A DNA stretch of 64,000 nt, from contig NZ_LT607413.1 in assembly GCF_900091495.1 (NCBI RefSeq), positions 5,843,001 through 5,907,000 of the forward strand, in the 5' to 3' direction. Position numbers and translations under genes: made by a program. The DNA is from Micromonospora echinospora (GTDB taxonomy: Bacteria; Actinomycetota; Actinomycetes; Mycobacteriales; Micromonosporaceae). Below, one piece after another: positions 42,934 through 51,440 of the stretch. The notes under the pieces were generated by a model. It was not told the DNA's origin, made no database searches, and was given only the letters and a program-made list of their open reading frames with translations. How positions within the stretch are numbered: the stretch's first letter is position 1; each line of letters starts with the position of its first letter.

Positions 42934-42966
42934 AAGGCCACTTCCGATCGAGGAGGTGGCCTTTCT
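42934..42966 (+). terminator. Terminator of the cobalamin operon
   Basis: AAGGCCAC (42934-42941) pairs with GTGGCCTT (42956-42963), 14-nt loop, followed by TTCTGCTG. 56 bp after the cobB-cobA stop. Confidence 0.65.
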
Positions 42967-43125
42967 GCTGCTCGTGCAGCAGTACGTCGGTGGCCGAGGG
43001 AATCGTCGAGCCGTTTGCGGGCGTCCCGGGTCACGGTGGACGACACCGGATGTAGATCTCTATCTGGTCGCCGACCTATGAAAAGCATCTCAGCTGCTCG
43101 ACCATTCGAGCGTCTGATGACGAGT

Positions 43126-43156
43126 GCCGGGGCTGGGCTTCTGGCCCTGCCCCGGC
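43126..43156 (+). terminator. Hairpin, possible terminator
   Basis: GCCGGGGCTGGG (43126-43137) and CCCTGCCCCGGC (43145-43156) pair with one T-T mismatch, 7-nt loop, followed by GCCTTTCGG. It lies in the otherwise gene-poor 42878-43411 stretch, where a 40-codon frame from 43078 has no resemblance to known proteins and is not called. Confidence 0.5.
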
Positions 43157-43411
43157 GCCTTTCGGAGGGCTACATGAAGTGCGTCGAGCCGATAACTTGA
43201 TCTGTCGTTGGACCAGGAAGGGGGCGATCAGATCCCGTTTTGGCGAACGCCGCATTTTTCGACACCGCTCTGGGGAAGGCGCTCGGGGTGGCGCGCAACG
43301 AGTAGTTCTCCGTCTATGTGCTCGGCGCAGGCGGGCTATCCGCAGCCGGCCGACACTCTCTGCTACCCTCCGATCACAAATATCCGAGGTTGGCTGTCAG
43401 TGGGAGTGCGG

Positions 43412-44695
43412 ATGGAAGCATCGGGGAACAGCCCCCACCGAGGGCTAGCAGGTGACAGGGCTTTTAGGGCCTATGTCGCTGGCCAAGCGGTGTCGAGCTT
43501 CGGGACGTTCATGGAATACACCGCGCTCTACTGGCTGGTCAACCGAGTGGCGGAAGGAAACGCTCTAGTCCTGTCCCTCGTGGCGGCGGTCCAGTTCGTG
43601 CCCATGCTGGTGTTGAGCCGACCGGTTGGGCGGGCGGTCGGTCGGATGTCACGTCACCGCACGCTCCTTATCACCCAGTTTGCTCAGATGGCGGTGTCAG
43701 TCCTGCTTGCGGTGCCGTTGCTCATCTTCGGCTGGGCTAGTGTCTGGTGGATCGGCGCGACGGCCTTGCTGCTCGGGTGTGTCCACGTGGTCGATTCTCC
43801 AGCGCGACAAATGTTCATGAAGGATCTCGTCGGTATTGAGCGGTTGCGTCGTGCGGTTGGCACCTACTCCACGGCCGTAGGCGGGGCCCGTATCGTCGGC
43901 CCGGCTGCGGCCGGATTCCTGATTGCCGGCATCGGCGAGGGGTGGGTGTTTCTCCTCAACGCCGTGTCGTACCTGGCGGTGGTCTTCTCTCTGAATTACG
44001 TGCGACGCGTGCGTGGCGATTCGATCGGTGGCGCGACGGTCACCGGCCAAAGATCCAGCGGCGGGGCGCGGCTCACCCGGATCCCCCAGGCGATCCGTCC
44101 AGCGCTTCTGCTCACCTTGCTGCTTGGCGGTTTCGCCTACCAGTTCCAGATCACCGGCCCGTTGATGGTTGTCACGGTTTTGCATGACGACTCCGTTACC
44201 TACGGGTTGATCGGCATGTGCACTGCAGTAGGTGCGATCGTTGGTAGCGTCGTCTCGGCCCGGCGTTCCGCACCCACCACCGGCGAGTACGTGACCTGGT
44301 CAACTGCGTTTGGAGTTATGGCTCTGTTCGCCGCGATGGCCACTAATTCCGTCTGGTTTGGTGCCGCGATGGCCGGCGTTGGAATGGCGCTTTCCCTTTT
44401 CACCACGACCGTCGTCGTTTTCATCCAACACCGCGCCACTGACAGCGAGCAGGGACCGGCGCTGGCTGCCTATAACGCTGCGTATATGGGGTTCATCCCT
44501 CCCGGGGCCGTCGTCGTGGGTGCTATCGCCGAATACCTTGGTGTCCGCTGGGGCATCGCGCTGCCGTCAGTCGCGCTCCTGGTGGCCGCCGGATACGCGG
44601 CGATCAAGCTCCGGACAACGCCGACCACCCGACCTGAGGAAGATGCGGAAGCGAGCACCGATCTGCTCGCCCGTAATGTCCACGAAGCATTATGA
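43412..44695 (+). CDS. MFS transporter, EntS/MFS_3-like, in a lower-GC segment
   Basis: 427 residues from ATG 43412 (GTGGGAGTGCGG upstream); an open frame extends back to 43208 but without coding character. Twelve hydrophobic segments beginning RAYVAGQAVSSFGTFMEYTALYWLV. The 2-3 loop is SRPVGRAVGRMSRHRTLLI, and VDSPARQMFMKDLVGIERLRRAVGTYSTAVGGARIVGPAAAGFLI is typical of the EntS/macrolide-efflux-like branch. Codon use is clearly less G/C-biased than its neighbours, and the last sense codon is TTA, so it was probably acquired by transfer. Substrate unknown. Confidence 0.85.
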   Translation: MEASGNSPHRGLAGDRAFRAYVAGQAVSSFGTFMEYTALYWLVNRVAEGNALVLSLVAAVQFVPMLVLSRPVGRAVGRMSRHRTLLITQFAQMAVSVLLAVPLLIFGWASVWWIGATALLLGCVHVVDSPARQMFMKDLVGIERLRRAVGTYSTAVGGARIVGPAAAGFLIAGIGEGWVFLLNAVSYLAVVFSLNYVRRVRGDSIGGATVTGQRSSGGARLTRIPQAIRPALLLTLLLGGFAYQFQITGPLMVVTVLHDDSVTYGLIGMCTAVGAIVGSVVSARRSAPTTGEYVTWSTAFGVMALFAAMATNSVWFGAAMAGVGMALSLFTTTVVVFIQHRATDSEQGPALAAYNAAYMGFIPPGAVVVGAIAEYLGVRWGIALPSVALLVAAGYAAIKLRTTPTTRPEEDAEASTDLLARNVHEAL

Positions 44696-44696
44696 T

Positions 44697-45046
44697 CTCT
44701 GATCCGATTCTCACCCATTCGTCGAAGACAAGGGCACCTGGACTACTGGGCGCGTACTCCGATCCTGCCCAGAGCTACCTGGCGGGATGCCACGGCCGAC
44801 TTTTTCGGGGTGACGGATGTACTCGCGACCTTGACTGGCAGCGCTCTTCGGCCGCCTCATGTCCGGTTAGTTGAGGGAGGTCGGCCCGTCTCGGCGGAGC
44901 GCTTCACTGACGCGGTGCACATTGCCCACGGCATCATCACAGACGCCGTTGGCCCCGAGCGTCTGCTGTCTGAGTTCCGGCAGGGCGCTACGTTGATGCT
45001 TGACCTTCGGCCTTGTCATCACCGCCAACCACCGTCGACATCCTGA
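44697..45046 (+). pseudogene. Truncated JmjC/cupin-family protein remnant
   Basis: In the frame directly after the MFS stop, translation gives GHLDYWARTPILPRAT, then DFFGVTDVLATL, PPHVRLVEGGRPVSAERFT and ERLLSEFRQGATLML. That order matches the N-terminal third of JmjC/cupin-4 (ribosomal oxygenase-like) proteins: x-Y-W-x-x-x-P-x-L, a short helix, R-x-V-x-x-G, and the F-x-x-G-A-T-x-V-L run before the His-x-Asp iron site. The only start codon in frame is GTG 44810, which would cut off the front. After GATLML the match stops and a TGA follows at 45044-45046, before any metal ligand. So both ends are missing and it cannot be a working oxygenase. Confidence 0.5.
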
Positions 45047-45134
45047 CTTGCCGCGATCCGCTCGTCCCGAGGGTCACGAGTGTCCCCGGCTCGCGGCGCG
45101 GATGAACCGGCGGCGTCGGCTGATTCCGGTCCGG

Positions 45135-46421
45135 TCAGGCGGGGCCGGTGACCAGCGGGTCGTGGACCCGGCCGAGGAACAGTGGTACGCCGGTGAGCCG
45201 GTCGTGGACGACGTACAGGAATGGCCGGTTGACGAAGAACTGCGGCCCTTGCGGGATCGACGGCGGCCGGATGATGACGGCCGACGCGGCTGCGGCCTCG
45301 GTGCCCTTCTCGTCCACCGCGATGAACGTCTCGTGCGCCACGTCGTCGATGCGCAGGGCCGGTTCGGTGCTCATGGCGGTGAAGTCGGCCTGTGACGTGA
45401 ATGCCGTGGGCATGCCGAGGCTGCCCAGTGCGGCACGCAGCTCGACTGGTAGGCGGAACGTCCACCGGGGCAGGCGCAGTTGGACGTCGGTGGTTCGGAA
45501 CCCGGTCAGCAATGCGCCGAGCCATGTCGCATCGAGCTTCGCCTCGACCGCCGCGAGATCGTCCCGGGTCGGCATGACGATCGCCATGGCAAGCCCGTCG
45601 CCCGAGTACGGCACGTCGACCGCACGCCACCCGTCCCCTTCGAGGTACCCCATCCTGTCGAAGGGCCCACGCATGACCGGAACGTCCACAACGGTGCCGT
45701 CATCCCGGGTGAACGGCCCCGCCGCCGTGGCCGTCACGGTGAACGGGTACTTCCATGCCGCCCTGAGGTAGGTCGTGTTGGTCAGCATCAGGCTGGTGTC
45801 GGCGCTCACGACGCCGGACTTCAACAACTCCGGGATCTTCGCGTTGGTCCGATCGGACACCCAGGCGTTGATCTCCTGGCGGGCCACCTCCGGCGCGCCA
45901 CGGAAGTCGACCGGGTGCGGCGCGGCACCGTAGTAGCCGGCCAGGGTGTCCCGGAACCCGGGCCGCAGGACCAGGTCGAGGCGTGTCCACAGGGCGTTGG
46001 CCGTGGTCAGCCGAGGCTGCTTGATTCCGTCACCGTCTTGGTACCGGCCAGTGAGCGTCTGGTCGACGGTGTTGAACCCGCTGTCGAGCGCGCTGGGCCG
46101 CGGATACGGCGCGTGGAGCACCGTGTCCATCTCGTCCGCCGTGGTCGCGCCGGCGCCCGCCCTGGTCATCGCGAGCGCGAGCCCGACCGAGTACGGCGCG
46201 CACACCACATTGCCGCCTGCGCGGGACGACGCCAGAGTGCGGTAGAGGTCGGCTGTGAAGCCGCGTACGGCGGCCGCGGCGGCCTGCATCGTGGCGGGGT
46301 CGGGGGGTATGCGTACCGTATCCGTCGACGGCGCGCCGGGCCGACGGGGATGACCTGGGGCGGCGGTAAGGGCAGCGGCCGCGAGTGGCACCGACCGCAG
46401 AATTGATCGACGCGAGACCAT
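45135..46421 (-). CDS. Serpin (serine protease inhibitor) with Tat-type signal
   Basis: 428 residues from ATG 46421 (TTG 46439 is a poorer alternative). The N-terminus VSRRSILRSVPLAAAALTAAP has a twin-arginine motif, so it is exported folded. Serpin signatures run throughout: NVVCAPYSVGLALAMTRAGAGATTADEM, INAWVSDRTNAKIPELL, LMLTNTTYLRAAWKYPF, and the hinge and reactive-centre loop DEKGTEAAAASAVIIRPPSIP, ending in FVNRPFLYVVHD. The hinge keeps the small residues needed for loop insertion, so it is probably inhibitory. P1 is likely within AVIIR, pointing to an elastase-, subtilisin- or trypsin-like target; the exact residue is uncertain. Confidence 0.92.
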   Translation of the reverse strand: MVSRRSILRSVPLAAAALTAAPGHPRRPGAPSTDTVRIPPDPATMQAAAAAVRGFTADLYRTLASSRAGGNVVCAPYSVGLALAMTRAGAGATTADEMDTVLHAPYPRPSALDSGFNTVDQTLTGRYQDGDGIKQPRLTTANALWTRLDLVLRPGFRDTLAGYYGAAPHPVDFRGAPEVARQEINAWVSDRTNAKIPELLKSGVVSADTSLMLTNTTYLRAAWKYPFTVTATAAGPFTRDDGTVVDVPVMRGPFDRMGYLEGDGWRAVDVPYSGDGLAMAIVMPTRDDLAAVEAKLDATWLGALLTGFRTTDVQLRLPRWTFRLPVELRAALGSLGMPTAFTSQADFTAMSTEPALRIDDVAHETFIAVDEKGTEAAAASAVIIRPPSIPQGPQFFVNRPFLYVVHDRLTGVPLFLGRVHDPLVTGPA

Positions 46422-46496
46422 GTGGCGACGGTAGGGCAAGCCCGGTGACGGCCGCCAGGCACAGGTTCCCCTTTAATCGGTATCCGACAATGTGTG

Positions 46497-46727
46497 TCAT
46501 GCAGCCGTCCGCCCAGTTGACCGCGCTGGCCGACGCGATCTCCGCCGATCTGGCGATTCCCGGCCGGTGAACGGCCACAGGTGGATGACCAACTGGGTGG
46601 CGGCGGCTTCGAGGGTTTCGCCGGCTTCGTATTCGGTGACGGCGGTGGTGCGGGTTTCCTGGGTGTCGTGCAGGACGTAGAGCATCGTGACCCGGGCGGG
46701 GTCGGCTCGTTCCATGTCGTCGCTCAT
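46497..46727 (-). CDS. Small hypothetical protein
   Basis: 76 residues from ATG 46727 (GGGGAG directly before it); ATG 46715, with better spacing, would give 72. The part DTQETRTTAVTEYEAGETLEAAATQLVIHLW has strict G/C third positions, as in a real gene, while the last 15 residues are Arg-rich and look non-coding. No family recognised. It could be a fragment of a larger lost gene. Surrounding bases 46422-46879 hold nothing else I can support. Confidence 0.3.
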   Translation of the reverse strand: MSDDMERADPARVTMLYVLHDTQETRTTAVTEYEAGETLEAAATQLVIHLWPFTGRESPDRRRSRRPARSTGRTAA

Positions 46728-46879
46728 CTCCCCGTCGCCGCCCGCGACGTTCTCCGCACCGCCGAAGCACTTCGGCAGGCGAAGTGCCACCCCACCCGGC
46801 CGAGACGACACCGGGCGTCTGACCCCAGATTCCGATCACGACGGTCCCGAGCTGGCCGTTCGGACGACGCCGGTCCGAT

Positions 46880-48229
46880 CTAGAGGCCCTCTGGCCGGAA
46901 GCCCCCGGCCAGAGCGGCCTCGCGCAGTTCTCTGCGCTGCCGACTGGCGACGAGGACCTCCGTGACGACCAGGCTGACACAGATGGCCGCCAGCAGGCCG
47001 AGCGCCACCACCGCCGACAGCTGGCCGGCGGCCGGGACGAGCGCCACGAGCAGCGCTGCGGTGATGAGTCGCGGCAAGACGACCCGTTTGAGCAGGCGGG
47101 TGATCCGCAGTTGGAAGCCGACGTGGGAGAGCAGGAACAGGGCTGCTCCACCGTAGAGGGCGTAGGAGGCCAGGCCCTCCAGCTGCACGGGCGAACGGAC
47201 CAGTTCGTTGGCCTTGATGATCTCCACTACCTTGTGCAGTCCGACGGCGAACAGCATGATGCCGGCGATCATCGGCAGATGCAGGTAGCTGTAGGCGTCG
47301 CGGGCGTAGGCGACCCGGCGCTGGACGGGGTTCTGGATCAGCGTCCGTTCGGCGGCGATCGCGACGACGTCGAAGTATGTCCAGCCCAGTGCGGCGGCGG
47401 TGACGATGGCGAAGACGAGGGCCGCGATGAGCGATCCCGTCATCGGCACGCTGCTGCTGGTCAGGCCAACCGCGATGAGCGTCTCGCCCAGGGCGACGAG
47501 CACGATGAGGCCGTGCCGCTCCGCCCAGTGCCGGGCCGAGATGATGTGCCACCCCCACGACCGCATCACCAGCGCGCGGCCGTAGTCGATGATGACGGCG
47601 AGCACCCAGAGCCCGGTCTGGCTGGCCCTGACCAGCCACGGGTCGTCGAACAGTCGCTGCGGCACGACGGCGGCGGAGAGCAGGAGGACGGAAGCGACGA
47701 ACAGCGGCGCGGCGATCACCAGGACGATGCGCGGTCTCGTGTCGGGAACGGCGTACCAACGCAGCGCCAGGTGCACCAGCCGAACGACCACGAAGCACGC
47801 CACGAACACCACCGGACCGGAGATTGCCGCGCCCCGGAGGTCGGTGAACGCCTGCCGGACCGCCACCGCCATCACCAGGGTGACCACCGTGACGAACAGC
47901 AGCGCGATCCGGATCAGCCCGACCCGGGTCTGGAGGCTGTTGCCCAACCAGGCATAGATGGACCACGTCGACCACAGCAGGGCCAGCGCGAGCATCCCGT
48001 TGAGCACACCGTGACCGGTGAAGTCGTCGTCCATCAACTCGACGACCTGGATGAATGCGAGGACGAACACCAGATCGAAGAAGAGTTCCACGCTGGTTAC
48101 GCCGACGCCCTCGCGGAGCGGTCGAACGCCGCGCGGCGCTCGCGCCGGCCTGTCGTCGGATGTTCCGTCCTCCTCACCCACCACAGGGCAGATTGTGGCA
48201 GCGGGCCGTACCGAAGATGCTCGAATCAC
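46880..48229 (-). CDS. Low-temperature-requirement A (LtrA) family membrane protein
   Basis: 449 residues if started at GTG 48229; the true start may be further in, since the first 40 residues are poorly constrained and no ribosome site decides it. VTSVELFFDLVFVLAFIQVVELM (near 43-65) and RHWAERHGLIVLVALGETLIAVG (near 230-252) are the two defining LtrA motifs. About 12 helices. The role of the family is unclear; named from a Listeria mutant with poor growth in the cold. Confidence 0.88.
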   Translation of the reverse strand: MIRASSVRPAATICPVVGEEDGTSDDRPARAPRGVRPLREGVGVTSVELFFDLVFVLAFIQVVELMDDDFTGHGVLNGMLALALLWSTWSIYAWLGNSLQTRVGLIRIALLFVTVVTLVMAVAVRQAFTDLRGAAISGPVVFVACFVVVRLVHLALRWYAVPDTRPRIVLVIAAPLFVASVLLLSAAVVPQRLFDDPWLVRASQTGLWVLAVIIDYGRALVMRSWGWHIISARHWAERHGLIVLVALGETLIAVGLTSSSVPMTGSLIAALVFAIVTAAALGWTYFDVVAIAAERTLIQNPVQRRVAYARDAYSYLHLPMIAGIMLFAVGLHKVVEIIKANELVRSPVQLEGLASYALYGGAALFLLSHVGFQLRITRLLKRVVLPRLITAALLVALVPAAGQLSAVVALGLLAAICVSLVVTEVLVASRQRRELREAALAGGFRPEGL

Positions 48230-48295
48230 TGATCGTGGACGCGCGACCAGGGGCCCGTGGCGGGGGAGCTGACGTCGTGCCCGGGCGTGGCGGGA

Positions 48296-49042
48296 TCAGG
48301 CGACGAGCAGGCGAAGGCCGAGCTCGGCGGCGTCGAGGTCGACGAGTTCGCGGTTGCGTTCCGCCCAGCGGCCCGAGGCGAGGTCGGTCCGGAGGTCGTG
48401 CACTGCCCGCTGCTCGGCCTCCGGACCGACCCTGGTCCAGACCGACACTCCGCGACGGACGTTCTCGTCGAGATACGCCTTGGGTCGCCGCCAGTAGGCC
48501 TCGAAGAAGCCGTCGACGCAGTCCCACGGGACGGGCACCGGCTCCGTGCGGGCCCCGATCGCGTCGGCCAGTTCGGTCAGCGAGGGTCGGCCGGCAACGA
48601 GGTCCGCGACCTCGGGCAGGTAGTCGCGCGTCAGCCAGAAGCGCCGGAGCCATCCGGCGTCACTGGTGTCGTGCGTGAACACCACCACGCGGCGGGCGAC
48701 GCGCTGCATCTCGCGCAGACCCGCGATCAGGTCCGGCCAGTGGTGGACGGTCGCGAAGGCCATCGCCGCGTCGAAGGACTGGTCGTCGAACGGCAGGCGT
48801 TCGGCCGATCCCACCAGGCACGGCGGCGCTCCCGGAAGACGCTGCGACCGCATGAGCGCCGACGGTTCCACCGCGAGGACGTACCGGTCGGTGGGCTCGT
48901 AGGAGCCGGTGCCGGCCCCGACGTTCAACACCGTGCGCGCGTCGCCGAGCGCAGCCCAGACCCGTGCGGCGATACGCGGCTCGGTGCGCCGCGTCACGGT
49001 GTACGTCGCTCCGATGGTGTCGTACAGCTGCGCGCCGGACAT
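48296..49042 (-). CDS. Class I SAM-dependent methyltransferase (UbiE/Methyltransf_11 type)
   Basis: 248 residues from ATG 49042, with AGAGAGG about 7 bp upstream, chosen over the start at 49105. YDTIGATYTVTRRTEPRI is a common opening of this group. Motif I is VLNVGAGTGSYEP, motif II VLAVEPS, then GSAERLPFDDQSFDAAMAFATVHHW. The VHHW phrase and the C-terminal WDCVDGFFEAYWRRPKAYLD are characteristic of a widely conserved actinobacterial family of unknown substrate. Stands alone. Confidence 0.85.
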   Translation of the reverse strand: MSGAQLYDTIGATYTVTRRTEPRIAARVWAALGDARTVLNVGAGTGSYEPTDRYVLAVEPSALMRSQRLPGAPPCLVGSAERLPFDDQSFDAAMAFATVHHWPDLIAGLREMQRVARRVVVFTHDTSDAGWLRRFWLTRDYLPEVADLVAGRPSLTELADAIGARTEPVPVPWDCVDGFFEAYWRRPKAYLDENVRRGVSVWTRVGPEAEQRAVHDLRTDLASGRWAERNRELVDLDAAELGLRLLVA

Positions 49043-49208
49043 GTCGCTGCCTCTCTGGCCGTCACGATCCCCGGATGCCCTGTCACGGGGGCACCGCTTC
49101 GTCACGTTAACCGTTGCACGATCGAGAAGCGACTATCCGTCGCTTTCCGCTGGTGCCGCGTTCCCTTTCGCTCGGGAATCGTCCAGCCCGCCCACCGGAC
49201 CTCGGCGG

Positions 49209-49769
49209 TCAGGTGGCCGCGCGTTCCCGTGCGTCCGGCCAGGGTGCCATCTCGTCGAAGTCCTCGCCTTCCTCGGCCTTGACCCACCAGCCCGTGTCGT
49301 CGACGTAGTGTTCGAACCACGCCGCCAGGCTGGGGGAGTCGATCCACCAGGCCGCATCGGGATCCCCCGGATTGGGTTCGAACAGGAGAACGGTTCCCTG
49401 CTCGCTTCGGCAGTCGACACACGCGAACATGCCGCAACCCCAGGTCAGGATCGGCAGGACCCCTTCCGGCCAGGCCCACTCGGTGCCGGCGTACCGGGCC
49501 CGCGCCTGGAGGTAGCATTCGACCGCCTTCTCCGAGGTCGGGCCGTCCGTCAGGCTGAAGAGCTGTTCGCCGGGGCCGAAGCCACCGTTCGAGAAGTCCC
49601 GGTAGATCGTCGCGAGTAGGGGATGCAGCGGGAATCCCAGCCGCTCTTCCGCGCTGTCGATCAGGTCCGGGGACAGTGGGGCTGGCAGGCCGGCGGTGAG
49701 CGGTGTCGTCGGCTCGTCCTCGCGAGCCCGGTCGGCAATCCGCGCAAGAAGTTCGGTGTAGTTCGCCAC
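49209..49769 (-). CDS. SMI1/KNR4 (SUKH-1) family protein
   Basis: 186 residues from GTG 49769. LSPDLIDSAEERLGFPLHPLLATIYRDFSNGGFGPGEQLFSL is the SUKH-1 core (about 30-72), followed by LPILTWGCGMFACVDCRSEQGTVLLFEPN and a C-terminal WFEHYVDD helix. SUKH proteins often act as immunity proteins against contact-dependent toxins, but many stand alone; no toxin gene is next to it here. Start weakly supported (no clear ribosome site). Confidence 0.82.
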   Translation of the reverse strand: MANYTELLARIADRAREDEPTTPLTAGLPAPLSPDLIDSAEERLGFPLHPLLATIYRDFSNGGFGPGEQLFSLTDGPTSEKAVECYLQARARYAGTEWAWPEGVLPILTWGCGMFACVDCRSEQGTVLLFEPNPGDPDAAWWIDSPSLAAWFEHYVDDTGWWVKAEEGEDFDEMAPWPDARERAAT

Positions 49770-50009
49770 AGGGAGCGATCATGCCGGAGGCGTACGTCAT
49801 TTTCGCCTCGCCCTTCGTCGCTGCCGACGACCGACCGATCGACGGGCGCGCCCGCTGATCGTGCGCCACAACTCCATGATCGACGGGGTGGACGTCGCGG
49901 CCGGTCGACGATGCTGCCCGCCCCGCGTCACGCGGTCGTGCGGGCCAACCGCCACGCAGGACCAAAATAGGCTCGTCGTATTCGTCGTTGTGCCGGGGAG
50001 ATAGCGTGC

Positions 50010-50720
50010 ATGCCTGTGGATCGACTGACGATTGAGCAGCGGGTAGGCAAGCTTCTCAAGGGCGATGACGTCGACGACGAGGATGTACGACTCTTCCTGA
50101 CACGTCTCATGCAGATTCAGGAAGCCCAGGGGCGGGATGCGACCAGAGCGATTTCCCGAGGAGTCGCCCTCGCGGCGGTGTTCGTCTTCCTTTCGCACAG
50201 CAAGATTCTCGAAGCTGAACTGCTGGGAATGAAGGTCAACGACATCTCACCGCTCCGGCTCGTCGTCCCGGTCGCCATGATGCTGATGGTGCTTCGCGCT
50301 GTCGCCATCATGCGCCTGTCCGCCTTCTACCGTCGGGTCTTCGAGGAGGTGGTCAGGCGGCATCTTCCGAACTGGTACGCGTCCGGCCTGTCTCCCTTGC
50401 TCACCCCCTGGAGGGGACCGATGCTGACCCATGCCAGCCGTACGCGACTCGATGCGACCGAGCATCCGGGTGTCGATCGCCTGCACCAGATGACCAGAAT
50501 GGTGGACGCCTCGGCAAGCGTCGCTGCTCTCGTGTTGTTCCAGGTGTACGTCTTCGTCAGCCTGTTCCAGGATCCGAAGGTTCCGGCCGTCGCGACTGGT
50601 GTCTCTCTCGTTCTGTCGTCGGTTCTGCTGATTCTGGTGGCGGCCTACCTCTGGTTCGTGAAACGCAGTGGTCAGCATCGGGTCGATTCGGTGAGGGTGT
50701 GCGAGCGGCAGAACGTCTGA
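50010..50720 (+). CDS. Hypothetical membrane protein, four helices
   Basis: 236 residues from ATG 50010, with GGGGAG about 11 bp upstream. A polar N-terminal 45 residues rich in Asp/Glu precedes helices near 47-63, 82-101, 167-186 and 191-216, with a loop of about 65 residues between the second and third (LPNWYASGLSPLLTPWRGP). No family recognised. Codon use is slightly less G/C-biased than its neighbours. Ends 140 bp before the large inverted repeat. Confidence 0.65.
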   Translation: MPVDRLTIEQRVGKLLKGDDVDDEDVRLFLTRLMQIQEAQGRDATRAISRGVALAAVFVFLSHSKILEAELLGMKVNDISPLRLVVPVAMMLMVLRAVAIMRLSAFYRRVFEEVVRRHLPNWYASGLSPLLTPWRGPMLTHASRTRLDATEHPGVDRLHQMTRMVDASASVAALVLFQVYVFVSLFQDPKVPAVATGVSLVLSSVLLILVAAYLWFVKRSGQHRVDSVRVCERQNV

Positions 50721-50858
50721 TGCTCGGGTGGGTTCGACGCCCCGGGGTGCAGCCGGAGCAGTCGACCCAGGTCGTACGGATCCCGAACGGCTTGCGCCTC
50801 GACCTCCGGCACCCCGGGTCGGTGGCGACCTGTCACCGCCTGCCATCGGTGCCTCGCT

Positions 50859-50916
50859 GTGGTAGCAGGGGTCCCCTGTTCGGCAGAAAGCGGTAACAGG
50901 GGACCCCTGCTACCAC
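50859..50916. repeat. Perfect 22-bp inverted repeat with 14-nt loop
   Basis: Arms 50859-50880 and 50895-50916 are exact reverse complements; the core CAGGGGTCCCCTG on each side is itself palindromic. The fold would be very stable. There is no T-run. Position, after the membrane-protein gene and before the mod operon, fits a terminator. The exactness of the arms and the self-palindromic core also fit a dispersed repeat element. Confidence 0.75.
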
Positions 50917-50933
50917 CCGGGCCGGGCGGCCTA

Positions 50934-51023
50934 GCATCTGCCGGGGGTTTGCGGGCTCATTGCTGACTTCTGCAAGGGTGGTCAGGTGCATCGGGTGGCA
51001 GATGCGGGCGTTAGAGTGTCCCG
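50934..51023 (+). promoter_or_regulatory. Leader/promoter of the molybdate operon
   Basis: GCATCTGCC (50934-50942) and GGCAGATGC (50997-51005) are a perfect 9-bp inverted repeat 54 bp apart, enclosing a smaller CTGAC...GTCAG pair. TAGAGT (51012-51017) is a -10-like hexamer ending 6 bp before the GTG at 51024, so the mRNA may be leaderless. If so, the repeats are protein-binding sites; if transcription starts further left they could fold as a leader RNA. Confidence 0.4.
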
Positions 51024-51440
51024 GTGACGAGCTACCGGATCGGGGAGGCCGCCGAGCTGCTCGGCGTGAGCGCCGACACCGTTCGCCGTTGGGTCGACGG
51101 GGGACGGTTGCCGGCCGGGCGGGACACACACGGTCACCGGGTGATCGACGGGGTGGAGCTGGCCGCGTTCGTCCGGGCCCAGGCCGCCGAGCCCGACGAC
51201 CGGTCGGAGTTCTCCTCGGCGCGCAACCGGTTGCGGGGCATCGTCACCGCCGTGACGAAGGACGCGGTGATGGCACAGGTCGACATCCAGGCCGGCCCGT
51301 TCCGGATCGTGTCGCTGATGAGCCGGGAGGCCGTCGACGAGTTGGACCTGCGGGTCGGCGCGGTGGCGGTCGCGGTGATCAAGTCGACCACGGTGGTGGT
51401 GGAACGCCCGTCGGTGGCGCGGGGGAGGGCGGGATCGTGA
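51024..51440 (+). CDS. HTH + Mop domain molybdate-responsive protein
   Basis: 138 residues from GTG 51024. The N-terminus (MTSYRIGEAAELLGVSADTVRRWVDGGRLPAG, about 1-32) is a MerR/excisionase-type winged helix. The C-terminus (about 65-132; SARNRLRGIVTAVTKDAVMAQVDIQAGPFRIVSLMSREAVDELDL) is a TOBE/Mop molybdate-binding domain. It overlaps modA by 4 bp, so it is probably the operon's molybdate sensor and regulator, in place of ModE. Confidence 0.88.
   Translation: MTSYRIGEAAELLGVSADTVRRWVDGGRLPAGRDTHGHRVIDGVELAAFVRAQAAEPDDRSEFSSARNRLRGIVTAVTKDAVMAQVDIQAGPFRIVSLMSREAVDELDLRVGAVAVAVIKSTTVVVERPSVARGRAGS

Noticed and set aside
43208..43411. N-terminal extension of the MFS protein
   Set aside because: The 68 extra codons lack coding bias and hydrophobic or conserved sequence; ATG 43412 has a ribosome site and gives a normal MFS start.
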